From Nitratireductor aquimarinus (lineage in GTDB: Bacteria > Pseudomonadota > Alphaproteobacteria > Rhizobiales > Rhizobiaceae), in assembly GCF_017255295.1 (NCBI RefSeq), contig NZ_JAFKDE010000005.1, forward strand, positions 1-64,000: DNA of 64,000 nt, written 5' to 3'. Numbering within the stretch: the first letter of the stretch is position 1; every line of letters begins with the position of its first letter. The translations under genes were made by a program, and so were the position numbers. Below the pieces are notes generated by a model that saw only the letters and a program-made list of their open reading frames with translations, was not told the DNA's origin and ran no database searches. Below, piece by piece: positions 17,138 through 24,447 of the stretch.

Positions 17138-18384
17138 TCCGCCGCCTCGCTGGTCTCTGCATCATTGGCACTGATTGCCGCTTCGAATTTCCTCAGCCCA
17201 CCCGGCCCACCTGCCGGGAAATAGACCACACGCTGCTCCCCCGTATTCGGGAGCCATGGCCACCCTTTCCGCTCATGAAACAGCTTCCATTCCTCCCAGC
17301 GCTCTGATCCGACGAGCACCGGCTCCATCAGCCCTGCAAACGCCTGCAGCGCAGGCGCCACAGAAACGCCCTGACGATTTGCCGCCCGTTCATGCATCGC
17401 GTTCACCACAGGCCAGCCATATCGGGCCTGCCGCTCGCGAAGGACTTCGCCAGCGTCAATGACACCCTGATCAATCATTCTGCGCTGCGCAGCCGTCATC
17501 GGGGGTGCATCCTTCGGAGCAACAGTCAAAAACTGCTTCACGCGCACCAGCCCCCACAACGCACCCCATGGCTTCGCCAAGAGGTTTTCCGGAGCACGCT
17601 GTTCCGGCAGAACCACACCCTTCCAGAGCTTTTCGGAGAAGTACGTCGAGGGAGCCGGCACATGCCGTTTGCCCTGAGACTTCAGCAGCGCAAACCAGCG
17701 ATCACGCTTGCGTTCAGCGTCGGCGCGCTCATCCGCCGTAAGCGCAAACCATGGACGCATTGCCGGTTTCTTCGGCATCCCGGCAAACCCCGGCCAATCT
17801 TTCACCACCCGCCAGAACGCCCGTTCCACCGATTTGGGATCCTCGCTCTGCGATCCATCTTCCGGATTTTCCAGATCATCCCTCTCTCGCGCGCCTTCGC
17901 GCGCCCTCTGAGAGGTTCTACTGGTAGGTTCTATGGGAGGTTCTTCCTTATAGGCCCGGAACTGATTGCCGGTAGGCGTGTCGTCAACTGCCGGTAGGTC
18001 GGCGTCTGGTTGCCGGTTGGTCCTACCGGCAGATTCTGCCGGTAGGCCATCAGTGACGGCTGCGTCTGAACCTTTGCCACTCCGGCAACGCTCCACCCCA
18101 TCAAGAACGCTCACATCCAGCTTGAGCACGATCATGTCGGCAGCGCGCGCGCCGTTGCGCCGGGTGCGTCGCGTGCGGGCGATCAGCCCCCAGTCCTCCA
18201 GCCGCTGCAGCCATTCGCGTGTGGTGCGCTCGCTCACTTCCGCATCCTGCGAAAGCTGCTCCTGGCTCGGCCAGCAGGCCGCCTTCTCGGCGTCGGCATA
18301 GTCAGCAAGGCAAAGCAGGATCGCCTTTGCAGCCGGCGAGCCGAGGCGCTGCTCTTTCGCCCATGCAGATGCTTTCCAGCTCAT
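17134..18384 (-). CDS. HTH-domain phage replication protein
   Basis: 416 residues. Residues 1-95 form a winged-helix domain of the replication-initiator type: SWKASAWAKEQRLGSPAAKA, CWPSQEQLSQDAEVSERTTR, REWLQRLEDWGLIARTRR. A long charged, disordered middle is followed by a C-terminal domain with LWGLVRVKQFL and WEEWKLFHERKGWPWLPN. Such proteins serve as lambda-O-like origin binders in many prophages. The stop overlaps the NusG-like start, and the start overlaps the cytosine methylase stop. No origin iterons were recognised inside it. Confidence 0.7.
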   Translation of the reverse strand: MSWKASAWAKEQRLGSPAAKAILLCLADYADAEKAACWPSQEQLSQDAEVSERTTREWLQRLEDWGLIARTRRTRRNGARAADMIVLKLDVSVLDGVERCRSGKGSDAAVTDGLPAESAGRTNRQPDADLPAVDDTPTGNQFRAYKEEPPIEPTSRTSQRAREGARERDDLENPEDGSQSEDPKSVERAFWRVVKDWPGFAGMPKKPAMRPWFALTADERADAERKRDRWFALLKSQGKRHVPAPSTYFSEKLWKGVVLPEQRAPENLLAKPWGALWGLVRVKQFLTVAPKDAPPMTAAQRRMIDQGVIDAGEVLRERQARYGWPVVNAMHERAANRQGVSVAPALQAFAGLMEPVLVGSERWEEWKLFHERKGWPWLPNTGEQRVVYFPAGGPGGLRKFEAAISANDAETSEAAE

Positions 18385-19076
18385 TCCGCGGCCTCCAGCG
18401 CAAAATCATCGAGGGCAGCACCGCCCCATTGGTCGGCCATGGCCTCCGCCATGCCGGGGAAGAAGCGGCTGCGCTCCTTGCCGCGATCCGCACCCGGCGA
18501 CATCCGCCACACGCGGTTCCAGCGCTTCCATTCATCACTGCCCTTTTCGGGCTCCGGCAGCCGGTCCGTCTCTGCAAGGGCAGGAAGCCCGCGCAGATAC
18601 CAGCCCGTCGCCTTGTATTCCGGATTCCCAAACCAGAACGGCTGCACGATCTGCGGGCGCGGCAGGTCAGCCGGCATCCGGGCCTTGGCAAGGTCGTGCA
18701 TTTCCGGGTTTTCAATCGCCACGCGGGGAATGGGCGCGCGCCAGCAGGCAACGAACAGGTCAATGCCCTGCTCGAACTCCGTCTTCATGCTCTCCCACGT
18801 GCGGCCCTTGGGCAGCTTCTTGGGCGGCGTCATATTGCCCGCGCCCGATAGCCAGCGACGGCCAGACCGGCACAGCCGAGTGCATGGCGGATGCGCGACA
18901 ATGAGCAGATCCCAGCCATCATGCAGGATCTCGCGCACATCGCCGACGATATGCCGGTTGCTGCGGTCATCCGCAGGCAGCAGGTCGCAGGACCACGCAT
19001 CATGCCCGCGCGCGGCAAAGGCCCGCCGCACGATGCCCGAATACTCGCAACCCACAAGAACGCGGAGACCATTCAT
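18381..19076 (-). CDS. C5-cytosine methyltransferase-like protein
   Basis: 231 residues. The start LRVLVGCEYSGIVRRAFAAR resembles motif I of cytosine methylases, WSCDLLP motif II, and AHPPCTRL at residues 61-68 holds the PPC motif with candidate catalytic Cys65. It is shorter than classic C5 methylases and lacks an obvious long target-recognition domain, like other small phage versions. No restriction partner is near, so it may protect phage DNA or alter expression. Overlaps both neighbours by 4 bases. Confidence 0.7.
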   Translation of the reverse strand: MNGLRVLVGCEYSGIVRRAFAARGHDAWSCDLLPADDRSNRHIVGDVREILHDGWDLLIVAHPPCTRLCRSGRRWLSGAGNMTPPKKLPKGRTWESMKTEFEQGIDLFVACWRAPIPRVAIENPEMHDLAKARMPADLPRPQIVQPFWFGNPEYKATGWYLRGLPALAETDRLPEPEKGSDEWKRWNRVWRMSPGADRGKERSRFFPGMAEAMADQWGGAALDDFALEAAE

Positions 19077-19621
19077 CCCACAGCCCTCCAGGCCTTGAAT
19101 GCAGCTCTCAGCGCCTTCCAGCGCTCGGCCGCCTGTCCATTTCCGTTGAGTTCGCGCCGCGAGGTGATCGCGAGGATCGAGCGCAGCTTCACCACCGCGC
19201 GGTCCTTCGTCAGCGGCGGTTCCAGCCCGTGCTGCTCCGCCAGAAAGCGGCGGAAGGCGGGCTCATCGCATTTCATGGTTGCCTCGGCGGCAAAGTCGCG
19301 CGGCGCGTCCTGCCGGACCGGTTCGGCCTGCTGGCGCGTGGCCGCTCCCCTGCGCGCCTTCTCAATGGCGCGATCCACCAGCCCGAGCAGGAAACCGGCC
19401 ATCTCCGGTGCGTCGGCGATGAAGGCGATCTCGTCAAACGTGGCGCGCGGCGTGAACCGCGCCAGCTCAACGAACTCGCCGTGCTCATCGCGCGCTTCCA
19501 GAAACTCGCCATGATCATCCATGGAGCGGTGCCAGCGCGCAGGCTGGATCCGCGCCAGCCTGTCGCGGGCTGCCTGAAGACGCTGCAATTCGGTTCGGGG
19601 TTCTCTGGCGGCCATGTTCAT
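19073..19621 (-). CDS. Hypothetical phage protein
   Basis: 182 residues from the ATG at 19621, which overlaps the stop of the HNH gene (ATGA). Rich in Arg/Ala with a helix-rich start (ELQRLQAARDRLARIQPARW) and a DDHGEFLEARDEHGEFVELA repeat-like segment. No domain recognised. It is embedded in the early operon between a nuclease and a methylase and keeps the same tight overlaps, so it is certainly translated with them. Confidence 0.65.
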   Translation of the reverse strand: MNMAAREPRTELQRLQAARDRLARIQPARWHRSMDDHGEFLEARDEHGEFVELARFTPRATFDEIAFIADAPEMAGFLLGLVDRAIEKARRGAATRQQAEPVRQDAPRDFAAEATMKCDEPAFRRFLAEQHGLEPPLTKDRAVVKLRSILAITSRRELNGNGQAAERWKALRAAFKAWRAVG

Positions 19622-19953
19622 TCGGCTGCCTCCAGCGCCGCAGCGGCAGCCGCCGCCCGGCGCTTCTGGTTCTGGCGGTGCGTCACAAGCTCCAGATGGC
19701 TTTCCCGCACGCAGAGGCGCTGCCGGCACTTGTGGTCGAGCTGCTTCTTGCCGGGAATGAACCCGTTCTCGTTGGTCCACGAAACCTTGTGCACGGCCAC
19801 GGTCTGCCCATCGAGCGACATGCGGGCATACTGCCCGCCGCGCCCGTCGCCGCTGGTCGGCCCGGTCCAGATATGGCAGGGCGTCTCATGGCCAGTGTCG
19901 ACCACCTCAACGCGCGCCATGATCTTTTCGCGAATGCGCTCACGCCGGCTCAC
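19618..19953 (-). CDS. HNH endonuclease-like protein
   Basis: 111 residues. The core is PCHIWTGPTSGDGRGGQYAR, AVHKVSWTNENGFIPGKKQL, DHKCRQRLCVRESHLELVTH: an H-N-H arrangement with Cys pairs typical of small phage HNH nucleases (CxIW...G...L.H.C....C..P.HL). It could nick DNA in packaging or be a selfish homing enzyme. It ends Leu-Glu-Ala-Ala-Glu and overlaps both neighbours by 4 bases. Confidence 0.8.
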   Translation of the reverse strand: MSRRERIREKIMARVEVVDTGHETPCHIWTGPTSGDGRGGQYARMSLDGQTVAVHKVSWTNENGFIPGKKQLDHKCRQRLCVRESHLELVTHRQNQKRRAAAAAAALEAAE

Positions 19954-20237
19954 GGGAACCTCCCGTGCTTGGTCATCACGGTTTTCAGCCGCCGCGCCGC
20001 CGCTTCGAGGTTCCTGCGCGCGCGAACTTCCGGCCCGCCGGCAAACTTCGCCTGCTGCAGTCGGTCAAATGCTTCGCCAACCTGACGACAGGCGTTCATG
20101 ACCTCCTCATCCGCCTTGCGCACGACAACGCGCGGCGCGGGCACGCGCAGCTTCTCCACCTCTTCCATGAGCACCTGACCAACCACACCGGCCAGCCGCT
20201 TCTTGATGCCGTCGATTTTGTCGATGGGCGCCGTCAT
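19950..20237 (-). CDS. Hypothetical phage early protein
   Basis: 95 residues, helix-rich, with KIDGIKKRLAGVVGQVLMEE and FDRLQQAKFAGG. No family recognised. It overlaps the genes before and after by 4 bases, which supports expression as part of the early operon. Confidence 0.6.
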   Translation of the reverse strand: MTAPIDKIDGIKKRLAGVVGQVLMEEVEKLRVPAPRVVVRKADEEVMNACRQVGEAFDRLQQAKFAGGPEVRARRNLEAAARRLKTVMTKHGRFP

Positions 20238-20527
20238 GTCCGGCCCCCATCAGCAAATGCGCCCAGCTGCGCGCCGAACTCGGCAAGCGCGTCGGCAACA
20301 GCGGGCTTCAAGCGCCCCTGCCCGTCCCGCACCGAGCGCATGGCGTTGAGCCGCAGCTCGAGATAGGCCTCGCCCGGCTCAAACTGCCGCTTGCGGCAGA
20401 TCTTGCGGATGACGCCCTGATACTTGCTCATGATCATGTCCGGAGCAGCCAGCAGCAGCCGCGCGAGCGCACGGCTATCCTTGGCGTCGTGCATCTGGCG
20501 CAGAATGGGGAGCATGGTGTCGGTCAT
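20234..20527 (-). CDS. Hypothetical phage early protein
   Basis: 97 residues: MTDTMLPILRQMHDAKDSRA, then MIMSKYQGVIRKICRKRQFE. Predicted helical, no known domain seen. It follows the adenine methylase gene through an ATGA overlap with the ribosome site embedded in the methylase C-terminal codons. Confidence 0.6.
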   Translation of the reverse strand: MTDTMLPILRQMHDAKDSRALARLLLAAPDMIMSKYQGVIRKICRKRQFEPGEAYLELRLNAMRSVRDGQGRLKPAVADALAEFGAQLGAFADGGRT

Positions 20528-21210
20528 TCCGCCGCCTCCACGCCAAAGAGCTCGGACTGCGCCAGGTTGACACGATCCATCATGCGAAGGACGGTTTCAC
20601 CGGTATGGGCGCGGTCCCAGACAAACCAGCCATTCAGCATCGGCGGCGCGCCCTGCCCCGTGAAATCGATCTTCCAGCGCATCAGATAGACCCGTGCCGG
20701 TGGGCACCTGGCCCAGAGCGAGCCCAGTCCAGCAGCAGCCGGCCAAGACCAGCTCAGCAGGAGCGCCATGTATTCGACGTCCAGATCTTCAAGCGCATGA
20801 CGGATCCAGCGGCCGCGCCCATCACGCCAGTTGCACTCGTTGAATGGAGGATTGGTCACTATCGCGCGGGAGGGTCGCGACGCCGCGGAAAACCCATAGA
20901 AGCTCTGGATCAGCGCACCACAGCCACGATCCACCAGATCGGACATGAACACGTCATGTCCCTCCGCCTCCATTTCACGCCCCATCGCCCCGTCACCGCA
21001 GGCCGGCTCCCACAGCGTTGCGAAATCGCCAAGGCGTTTCCGCTCAGCGTGGAGCAGCGCGCGAGTGGGTTCAGGCGGCGTCGGGTAAAAGTCTTCTGCC
21101 GCGCGCTCCAACTCATCGACGACAATGACCTCGCCATCGGCTCCAACCACGGAAACCGGCTTGCTCTTTTTCCCGGTCGCCCGAAACAGACCGCGCGCGG
21201 ATTGCGTCAT
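20524..21210 (-). CDS. DNA N6-adenine methyltransferase-like protein
   Basis: 228 residues from the ATG at 21210, which shares a base with the GapR stop. FYPTP at residues 41-45, WEPACGDGAM at 67-76 (AdoMet motif I), MSDLVDRG (motif II) and TNPPF at 119-123 (catalytic motif IV) define an amino-methyltransferase of the phage Dam-like type. There is no separate specificity gene or nuclease. The target is unknown; since GcrA-type regulators act at methylated GANTC sites, neighbouring genes make that target worth testing. Confidence 0.8.
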   Translation of the reverse strand: MTQSARGLFRATGKKSKPVSVVGADGEVIVVDELERAAEDFYPTPPEPTRALLHAERKRLGDFATLWEPACGDGAMGREMEAEGHDVFMSDLVDRGCGALIQSFYGFSAASRPSRAIVTNPPFNECNWRDGRGRWIRHALEDLDVEYMALLLSWSWPAAAGLGSLWARCPPARVYLMRWKIDFTGQGAPPMLNGWFVWDRAHTGETVLRMMDRVNLAQSELFGVEAAE

Positions 21211-21596
21211 CACGCCATCCCCAGCGCGGCTTTGTAGAGGTCGATCATCGCCTCTTCTTCCTGTCGCTCCGCCTGATCCTTCTTCCGTAGGCGGATGATC
21301 GCGCGCACGGCCTTGGTGTCGAAGCCATTGGCCTTCATCTCGGCGTAGACGAGCTTGATGTCGTCACCGACCGACTTCTTATCTTCCTCCAGGCGCTCGA
21401 CCCGCTCCACGAACGCGCGCAGCTGACCGGCGGCAACCGTGTTCACACAGGCCTCACCAGTCTCTTCCTCGGAGAACATCGCTTCATCGGTTGAAGCCTC
21501 GGGCTCAGGCTCTGTCGCCTTGCGCGCCGCAGCCTTTTTCGCCTTTGCGCCAGCCGAGTGTTTGGGCTCACGCGCGCTCCACGGATCATGCTCCAT
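21210..21596 (-). CDS. GapR-family (DUF2312) nucleoid protein, phage copy
   Basis: 128 residues. Residues 58-126 match the GapR domain: [64 protein letters not shown]. GapR is an alphaproteobacterial protein that clamps overtwisted DNA ahead of replication forks and transcription. The first 57 residues are an acidic/basic extension that is not part of the family core. Located between the clamp and adenine-methylase genes, sharing bases with both. Probably assists phage replication or manipulates the host nucleoid. Confidence 0.9.
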   Translation of the reverse strand: MEHDPWSAREPKHSAGAKAKKAAARKATEPEPEASTDEAMFSEEETGEACVNTVAAGQLRAFVERVERLEEDKKSVGDDIKLVYAEMKANGFDTKAVRAIIRLRKKDQAERQEEEAMIDLYKAALGMA

Positions 21597-22756
21597 CACG
21601 CCACCTGCTTTTCGGTGGCCGAGGCGGGCTGCGACCATTCCCGCAGCGCCTCATTGGCCAGATCCAGCCCCCGCGAGCCTGCCCGCTGCGGCATGAGCAG
21701 GGTAAACGGACCATCCTGCGAGCAGCGGAAAAGGCTGACCGACCCGGCATCACGTACGAACATGGAAACGCGGACTTCCGCTGGAAACGCTTCGAGAACA
21801 CTGGCCAGATAGGTGCTGTTGAACTCGATATGCGCATCCGCAGCGACACCGCTGATCGCCACATCGGAAAGATATTCACGCGCCATCAGGCCATGGTCCG
21901 ACGCACCGCCGAGAGCTATGCTCTGCTGGTTGTAGGCAAGGGCCACGCCCCGCAGGCCACCCGTGGCGTTCAGTGCAGCCGACACCCGGCGCACAACCTT
22001 GAGCAGCGCACGGCGGTCCAGTGTGAGGCAATGGCAATCTGCCGAAATCTCAGGCACGACACGACGCCAATCAGGATAAGTCCCGTCGATCAGCTTCGAC
22101 GTGATCCTGACACCTGGCATGTCGAAACGCATGACTGGCTGCTCATCTCTCCCGGTGAAAATGCGAGAGGGATCCGGAAGCTTGGAAAGCAGCGCCAGAC
22201 TGGTCCTGCTGATTATTGGTGCACAGGTCTCACCGGCGAGTTCCGCCACGGGATAGACCGCCATGCGGTGCCCGTTGGTCGAAACCATATGCCCGTCGGC
22301 AAGGCAGATGCCGTTCAGGTAGTAGCGGGTTTCTTCATCGCAGACGAACGGAAGGCAAAATCGCATCCCCTTCTTGAACGCCGCACCATCCAGCGCCATC
22401 GGCTTGAAAAACGCGCCAGACATCCGCAGGTCATCACCCTCGACGGTCGGCAGGTCATATCGCCCACCGGAAAACCGCAGCGTTACCCCCTGCGCACCCG
22501 CCTCCAGAGTGATCGTGTCATCCCGATCGATATGCCTCACCAGCGCAGCAAGCGGTCGATGCAGGATCGACGCCTTGCCTTCCGCTCTGGTTACCGCGAG
22601 ATCCACCTCAACATAATTGTTCAGGTCCGTGGCCCGAGCCGTCGCGCCATCAAACTGCACACTCTGCATAAGCGGCACTGCAGATGCCTTTGGCACCACG
22701 CGCCCCAACACATCGAGCGCACTCCTGAGCGCGCCTGCGGTCGTCTCAAGTCTCAT
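21596..22756 (-). CDS. dnaN-like: Phage-encoded DNA polymerase III beta sliding clamp
   Basis: 386 residues, close to the usual 370-380. Clamp patterns are clear: N-terminal [20 protein letters not shown] and [13 protein letters not shown], central [37 protein letters not shown], and the C-terminal domain up to [10 protein letters not shown]. The dimeric ring tethers polymerase to DNA. Start at 22756 chosen for GGAG eight bases upstream; it overlaps the preceding small gene by 11 bases. No phage polymerase is seen here, so it would have to recruit the host polymerase. Confidence 0.9.
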   Translation of the reverse strand: MRLETTAGALRSALDVLGRVVPKASAVPLMQSVQFDGATARATDLNNYVEVDLAVTRAEGKASILHRPLAALVRHIDRDDTITLEAGAQGVTLRFSGGRYDLPTVEGDDLRMSGAFFKPMALDGAAFKKGMRFCLPFVCDEETRYYLNGICLADGHMVSTNGHRMAVYPVAELAGETCAPIISRTSLALLSKLPDPSRIFTGRDEQPVMRFDMPGVRITSKLIDGTYPDWRRVVPEISADCHCLTLDRRALLKVVRRVSAALNATGGLRGVALAYNQQSIALGGASDHGLMAREYLSDVAISGVAADAHIEFNSTYLASVLEAFPAEVRVSMFVRDAGSVSLFRCSQDGPFTLLMPQRAGSRGLDLANEALREWSQPASATEKQVA

Positions 22757-22934
22757 GGCTTTCTCCATCGGTTGAGGCCCGATACGTGTCACGTAGACGC
22801 CGCTGAATGCGCAGCAGCGCATCACGCACAGGCAGGTTGCGCTCCACGTCCATGCGCGCGGCATCATCCGGCGCACGCTTCGCAAGCGCGGATCCGGGCA
22901 GGGTCAGGTTTGGGCTTTTATCCTGGCTGCGCAT
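22746..22934 (-). CDS. Small phage early protein
   Basis: 62 residues from the ATG at 22934: MRSQDKSPNLTLPGSALAKR, then a basic helix LPVRDALLRIQRRLRDTYRA. No recognised family. It shares a base with the upstream membrane-peptide stop and overlaps the clamp gene by 11 bases, so its translation could be coupled to the clamp. Confidence 0.6.
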   Translation of the reverse strand: MRSQDKSPNLTLPGSALAKRAPDDAARMDVERNLPVRDALLRIQRRLRDTYRASTDGESHET

Positions 22935-23032
22935 CAGCCGGCCCTCGGTGTGATGGCGGCGAGCCAGAGTAGCAGGAGACAGAACAGCAGAACGGCAAAA
23001 GCCGCCGCCCGCCATGCGCGCGCCGCCGTCAT
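22934..23032 (-). CDS. 32-residue single-pass membrane peptide
   Basis: MTAARAWRAAAFAVLLFCLL and on to WLAAITPRAG: a basic start followed by one hydrophobic helix. It begins in the stop of the GcrA-like gene (ATGA) and ends in the start of the next gene (TGATG). The exact fit between neighbours supports it despite its small size. Function unknown. Confidence 0.6.
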   Translation of the reverse strand: MTAARAWRAAAFAVLLFCLLLLWLAAITPRAG

Positions 23033-23292
23033 GCCGCCTTCTCCTCAGCCACGCTTTCGCAGCGGGCCAGATAGTCGCGGTGAAATGCGCAATAGCGGCT
23101 GTGCTGCCCGCCGCCGGCCCAGTTCTCTGGCTCCACAGCGGCGGCACAGAAAAACGTGGTGCCCGGCTCACGCCGCACGGGAAAGAGGCAGAAAGCCCCT
23201 TCGATCTCCAAAAGGCTGCGCCCGCCGGCCACGCCAGCAGGCGCTTCCGGCGCATTGCGCTCCTGCACCATGTCTTCGACGGAGCGGATCAT
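23029..23292 (-). CDS. GcrA-type mini protein (C-terminal domain only)
   Basis: 87 residues. Residues 24-72 resemble the C-terminal domain of the cell-cycle regulator GcrA: GRSLLEIEGAFCLFPV, then FFC and RYCAFHRDYL, with Cys35, Cys49, Cys68 and His71 as a putative metal or structural set. The N-terminal DNA-binding helix-turn-helix of GcrA is absent. In GcrA this C-terminal part binds sigma-70. A phage copy without DNA-binding part might occupy sigma-70 or compete with host GcrA; that is inference. Overlaps both neighbours by 4 bases. Confidence 0.65.
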   Translation of the reverse strand: MIRSVEDMVQERNAPEAPAGVAGGRSLLEIEGAFCLFPVRREPGTTFFCAAAVEPENWAGGGQHSRYCAFHRDYLARCESVAEEKAA

Positions 23293-23771
23293 CGCGCGTC
23301 CCCGAGCTTCGCTGAAAGCCTGTAGAGGACTGCTTTTGCCTCTGTGACTTCACGGAGCAGATCGCTCCGATCAGTAGCGTCGAGACGCTTCCCACTGGTC
23401 AGCAGGCCAAGCAGCAAATTGACAACGTCGCCGGTTTCCTTGGCAATCGCCTGCGCATCACCGAGATGAAGATCGTCTTCTTCTTCCGCGCCAATGGGGC
23501 GTAGTTCGAACCCCTGCATTCTCGCCAACACCCCGGTTATCATCGGGGCGCCGTTGTGCCGGTCGAGCTCAAGTATAATGTCGAGCGGTACGAAGTGATC
23601 AGGCTCGGCCCTGCCGCCGTATTTTGAAAGGGCGGCCTTTTTCACTCGCGTATGAGGCTCGAATTCGGCCCCACCCGCCATTTTCACCGCCCGTGCGGTG
23701 ATGGATTTGAGGCGGCGTCGCTCGTCATCTGTAGACTCGCGAGGAATGATGCGAAGTTCATCGCCAGACAT
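23289..23771 (-). CDS. Phage regulatory protein, CII/CP76-like
   Basis: 160 residues from an ATG with GGAG eight bases upstream. The segment SKYGGRAEPDHFVPLDIILE followed by LDRHNGAPMITGVLARMQGF resembles phage regulators that carry a short DNA-binding part and a D-x2-x-LE..GxP..T..LA.MxG motif. The C-terminal half (GDVVNLLLGLLTSGKRLDA) is helical. A perfect 10+10 inverted repeat lies 34 bases upstream of the start, so it may regulate itself or be regulated there. First gene of the replication operon. Confidence 0.55.
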   Translation of the reverse strand: MSGDELRIIPRESTDDERRRLKSITARAVKMAGGAEFEPHTRVKKAALSKYGGRAEPDHFVPLDIILELDRHNGAPMITGVLARMQGFELRPIGAEEEDDLHLGDAQAIAKETGDVVNLLLGLLTSGKRLDATDRSDLLREVTEAKAVLYRLSAKLGDAR

Positions 23772-23804
23772 TCAGGAAACTCCAGGCAAAGCTCGACCGG
23801 TCAA

Positions 23805-23829
23805 GGAAACAATTGCGAAAATTGTTTCC
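23805..23829 (-). promoter_or_regulatory. Perfect inverted repeat, likely operator of the replication operon
   Basis: GGAAACAATT at 23805-23814 and AATTGTTTCC at 23820-23829 are perfect arms around GCGAA. On the minus strand a TTGACC box (23799-23804) follows directly, 28 bases before the start codon of the CII-like gene. AT-rich arms and the position mark it as a regulator-binding site. Confidence 0.6.
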
Positions 23830-23901
23830 GTGATCGAAAGCGCGTGAATTGGTTAGCGTGCGGGCATGGAGCAGAAGCCAGACACCCGCGAAATCATCGG
23901 C

Positions 23902-24447
23902 CTATGGCGGCGACCGGAGAGCGCCCCGAGGCACGCCCTCCGGCCCCTTCTCGCTCTCAGGGTTATGGGTTTGCGCCACGCAAGGCTGCGACCGCAGCCC
24001 GCCCGTTTTTTCGGGCGCGTTGTCCGCAGGCCAGCGGGGCGAAGCCTCGCGCTCGGCCGGGAGGGCGCAACTGGTTGCAGGGGGCAGATTCGAACTGCCG
24101 ACCTCTTGGGTATGAACCAAGTGGGATACCGCTTCCCCACCCTGCTGAAACTGATTTGCTGCGCCGGCCTCAAGGTCGCACACGGCGCGCAGAAGGCGCG
24201 GAATGCCTGCAGCCCTGGCGCGCTCGGCGGCCATGTCGGCAATCAGCGCGTCGACACTGGCGAACCTCTCATAGGCGGCAATCGCCTTGAGCAGGATCAT
24301 CATGGCCGGCGAAACGCGAATGGAAGAGGAGGCCGCGCCTGCCGGGAAACGAGCCCCGTAACCCGCAGGCGCGGCCAGCGCCACATTTCCGGGGAGGAGG
24401 TCGGAAACGCGGTCTTGGGAGGAACAGCGTTGACGAAGCGCGCTCAT
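23902..24447 (-). CDS. Hypothetical phage protein; 3' part overlaps the tRNA
   Basis: ATG at 24447 overlaps the stop of the Cro-like gene (ATGA). The first 100 residues look genuine, especially SPAMMILLKAIAAYERFASV followed by DALIADMAAERARAAGIPRL. From about residue 101 the frame runs through the tRNA gene and beyond, giving the well-known tRNA read-through string HTQEVGSSNLPPATS. The true C-terminus is therefore doubtful, and the stop at 23902 is only where the frame ends. Function unknown. Confidence 0.45.
   Translation of the reverse strand: MSALRQRCSSQDRVSDLLPGNVALAAPAGYGARFPAGAASSSIRVSPAMMILLKAIAAYERFASVDALIADMAAERARAAGIPRLLRAVCDLEAGAANQFQQGGEAVSHLVHTQEVGSSNLPPATSCALPAEREASPRWPADNAPEKTGGLRSQPCVAQTHNPESEKGPEGVPRGALRSPP
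23984..24017. terminator. Two adjacent hairpins downstream of the phage tRNA
   Basis: GGCTGC (23984-23989) pairs with GCAGCC (23994-23999) and CGCCCG (24000-24005) with CGGGCG (24012-24017) around a T6 loop. They lie 55 bases past the tRNA 3' end and could end or process the tRNA transcript. The 300-base stretch 23772-24071 otherwise holds the inverted repeat above and no convincing gene. Confidence 0.4.
24072..24146 (-). tRNA. Phage tRNA with anticodon CAU (Met or Ile2)
   Basis: A full cloverleaf of 75 bases with encoded CCA. The D stem GGGA/TCCC, anticodon stem CTTGG/CCAAG, loop TTCATAC, T stem GGCAG/CTGCC with TTCGAAT all pair. The anticodon is CAU. The acceptor stem pairs except for an A1-A72 mismatch, a position also unpaired in bacterial initiator tRNA. 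The anticodon stem lacks the three consecutive G-C pairs of an initiator, so elongator Met or lysidine-modified Ile2 is likelier. Confidence 0.88.

Noticed and set aside
18381-21210. Restriction-modification system
   Set aside because: Two methylases and an HNH protein are present, but the HNH protein is a small phage-type nuclease separated by other genes, so no restriction pairing is supported.
24072-24146. Initiator tRNA-fMet
   Set aside because: Despite a mismatch at position 1-72, the anticodon stem lacks the three consecutive G-C pairs of initiators.
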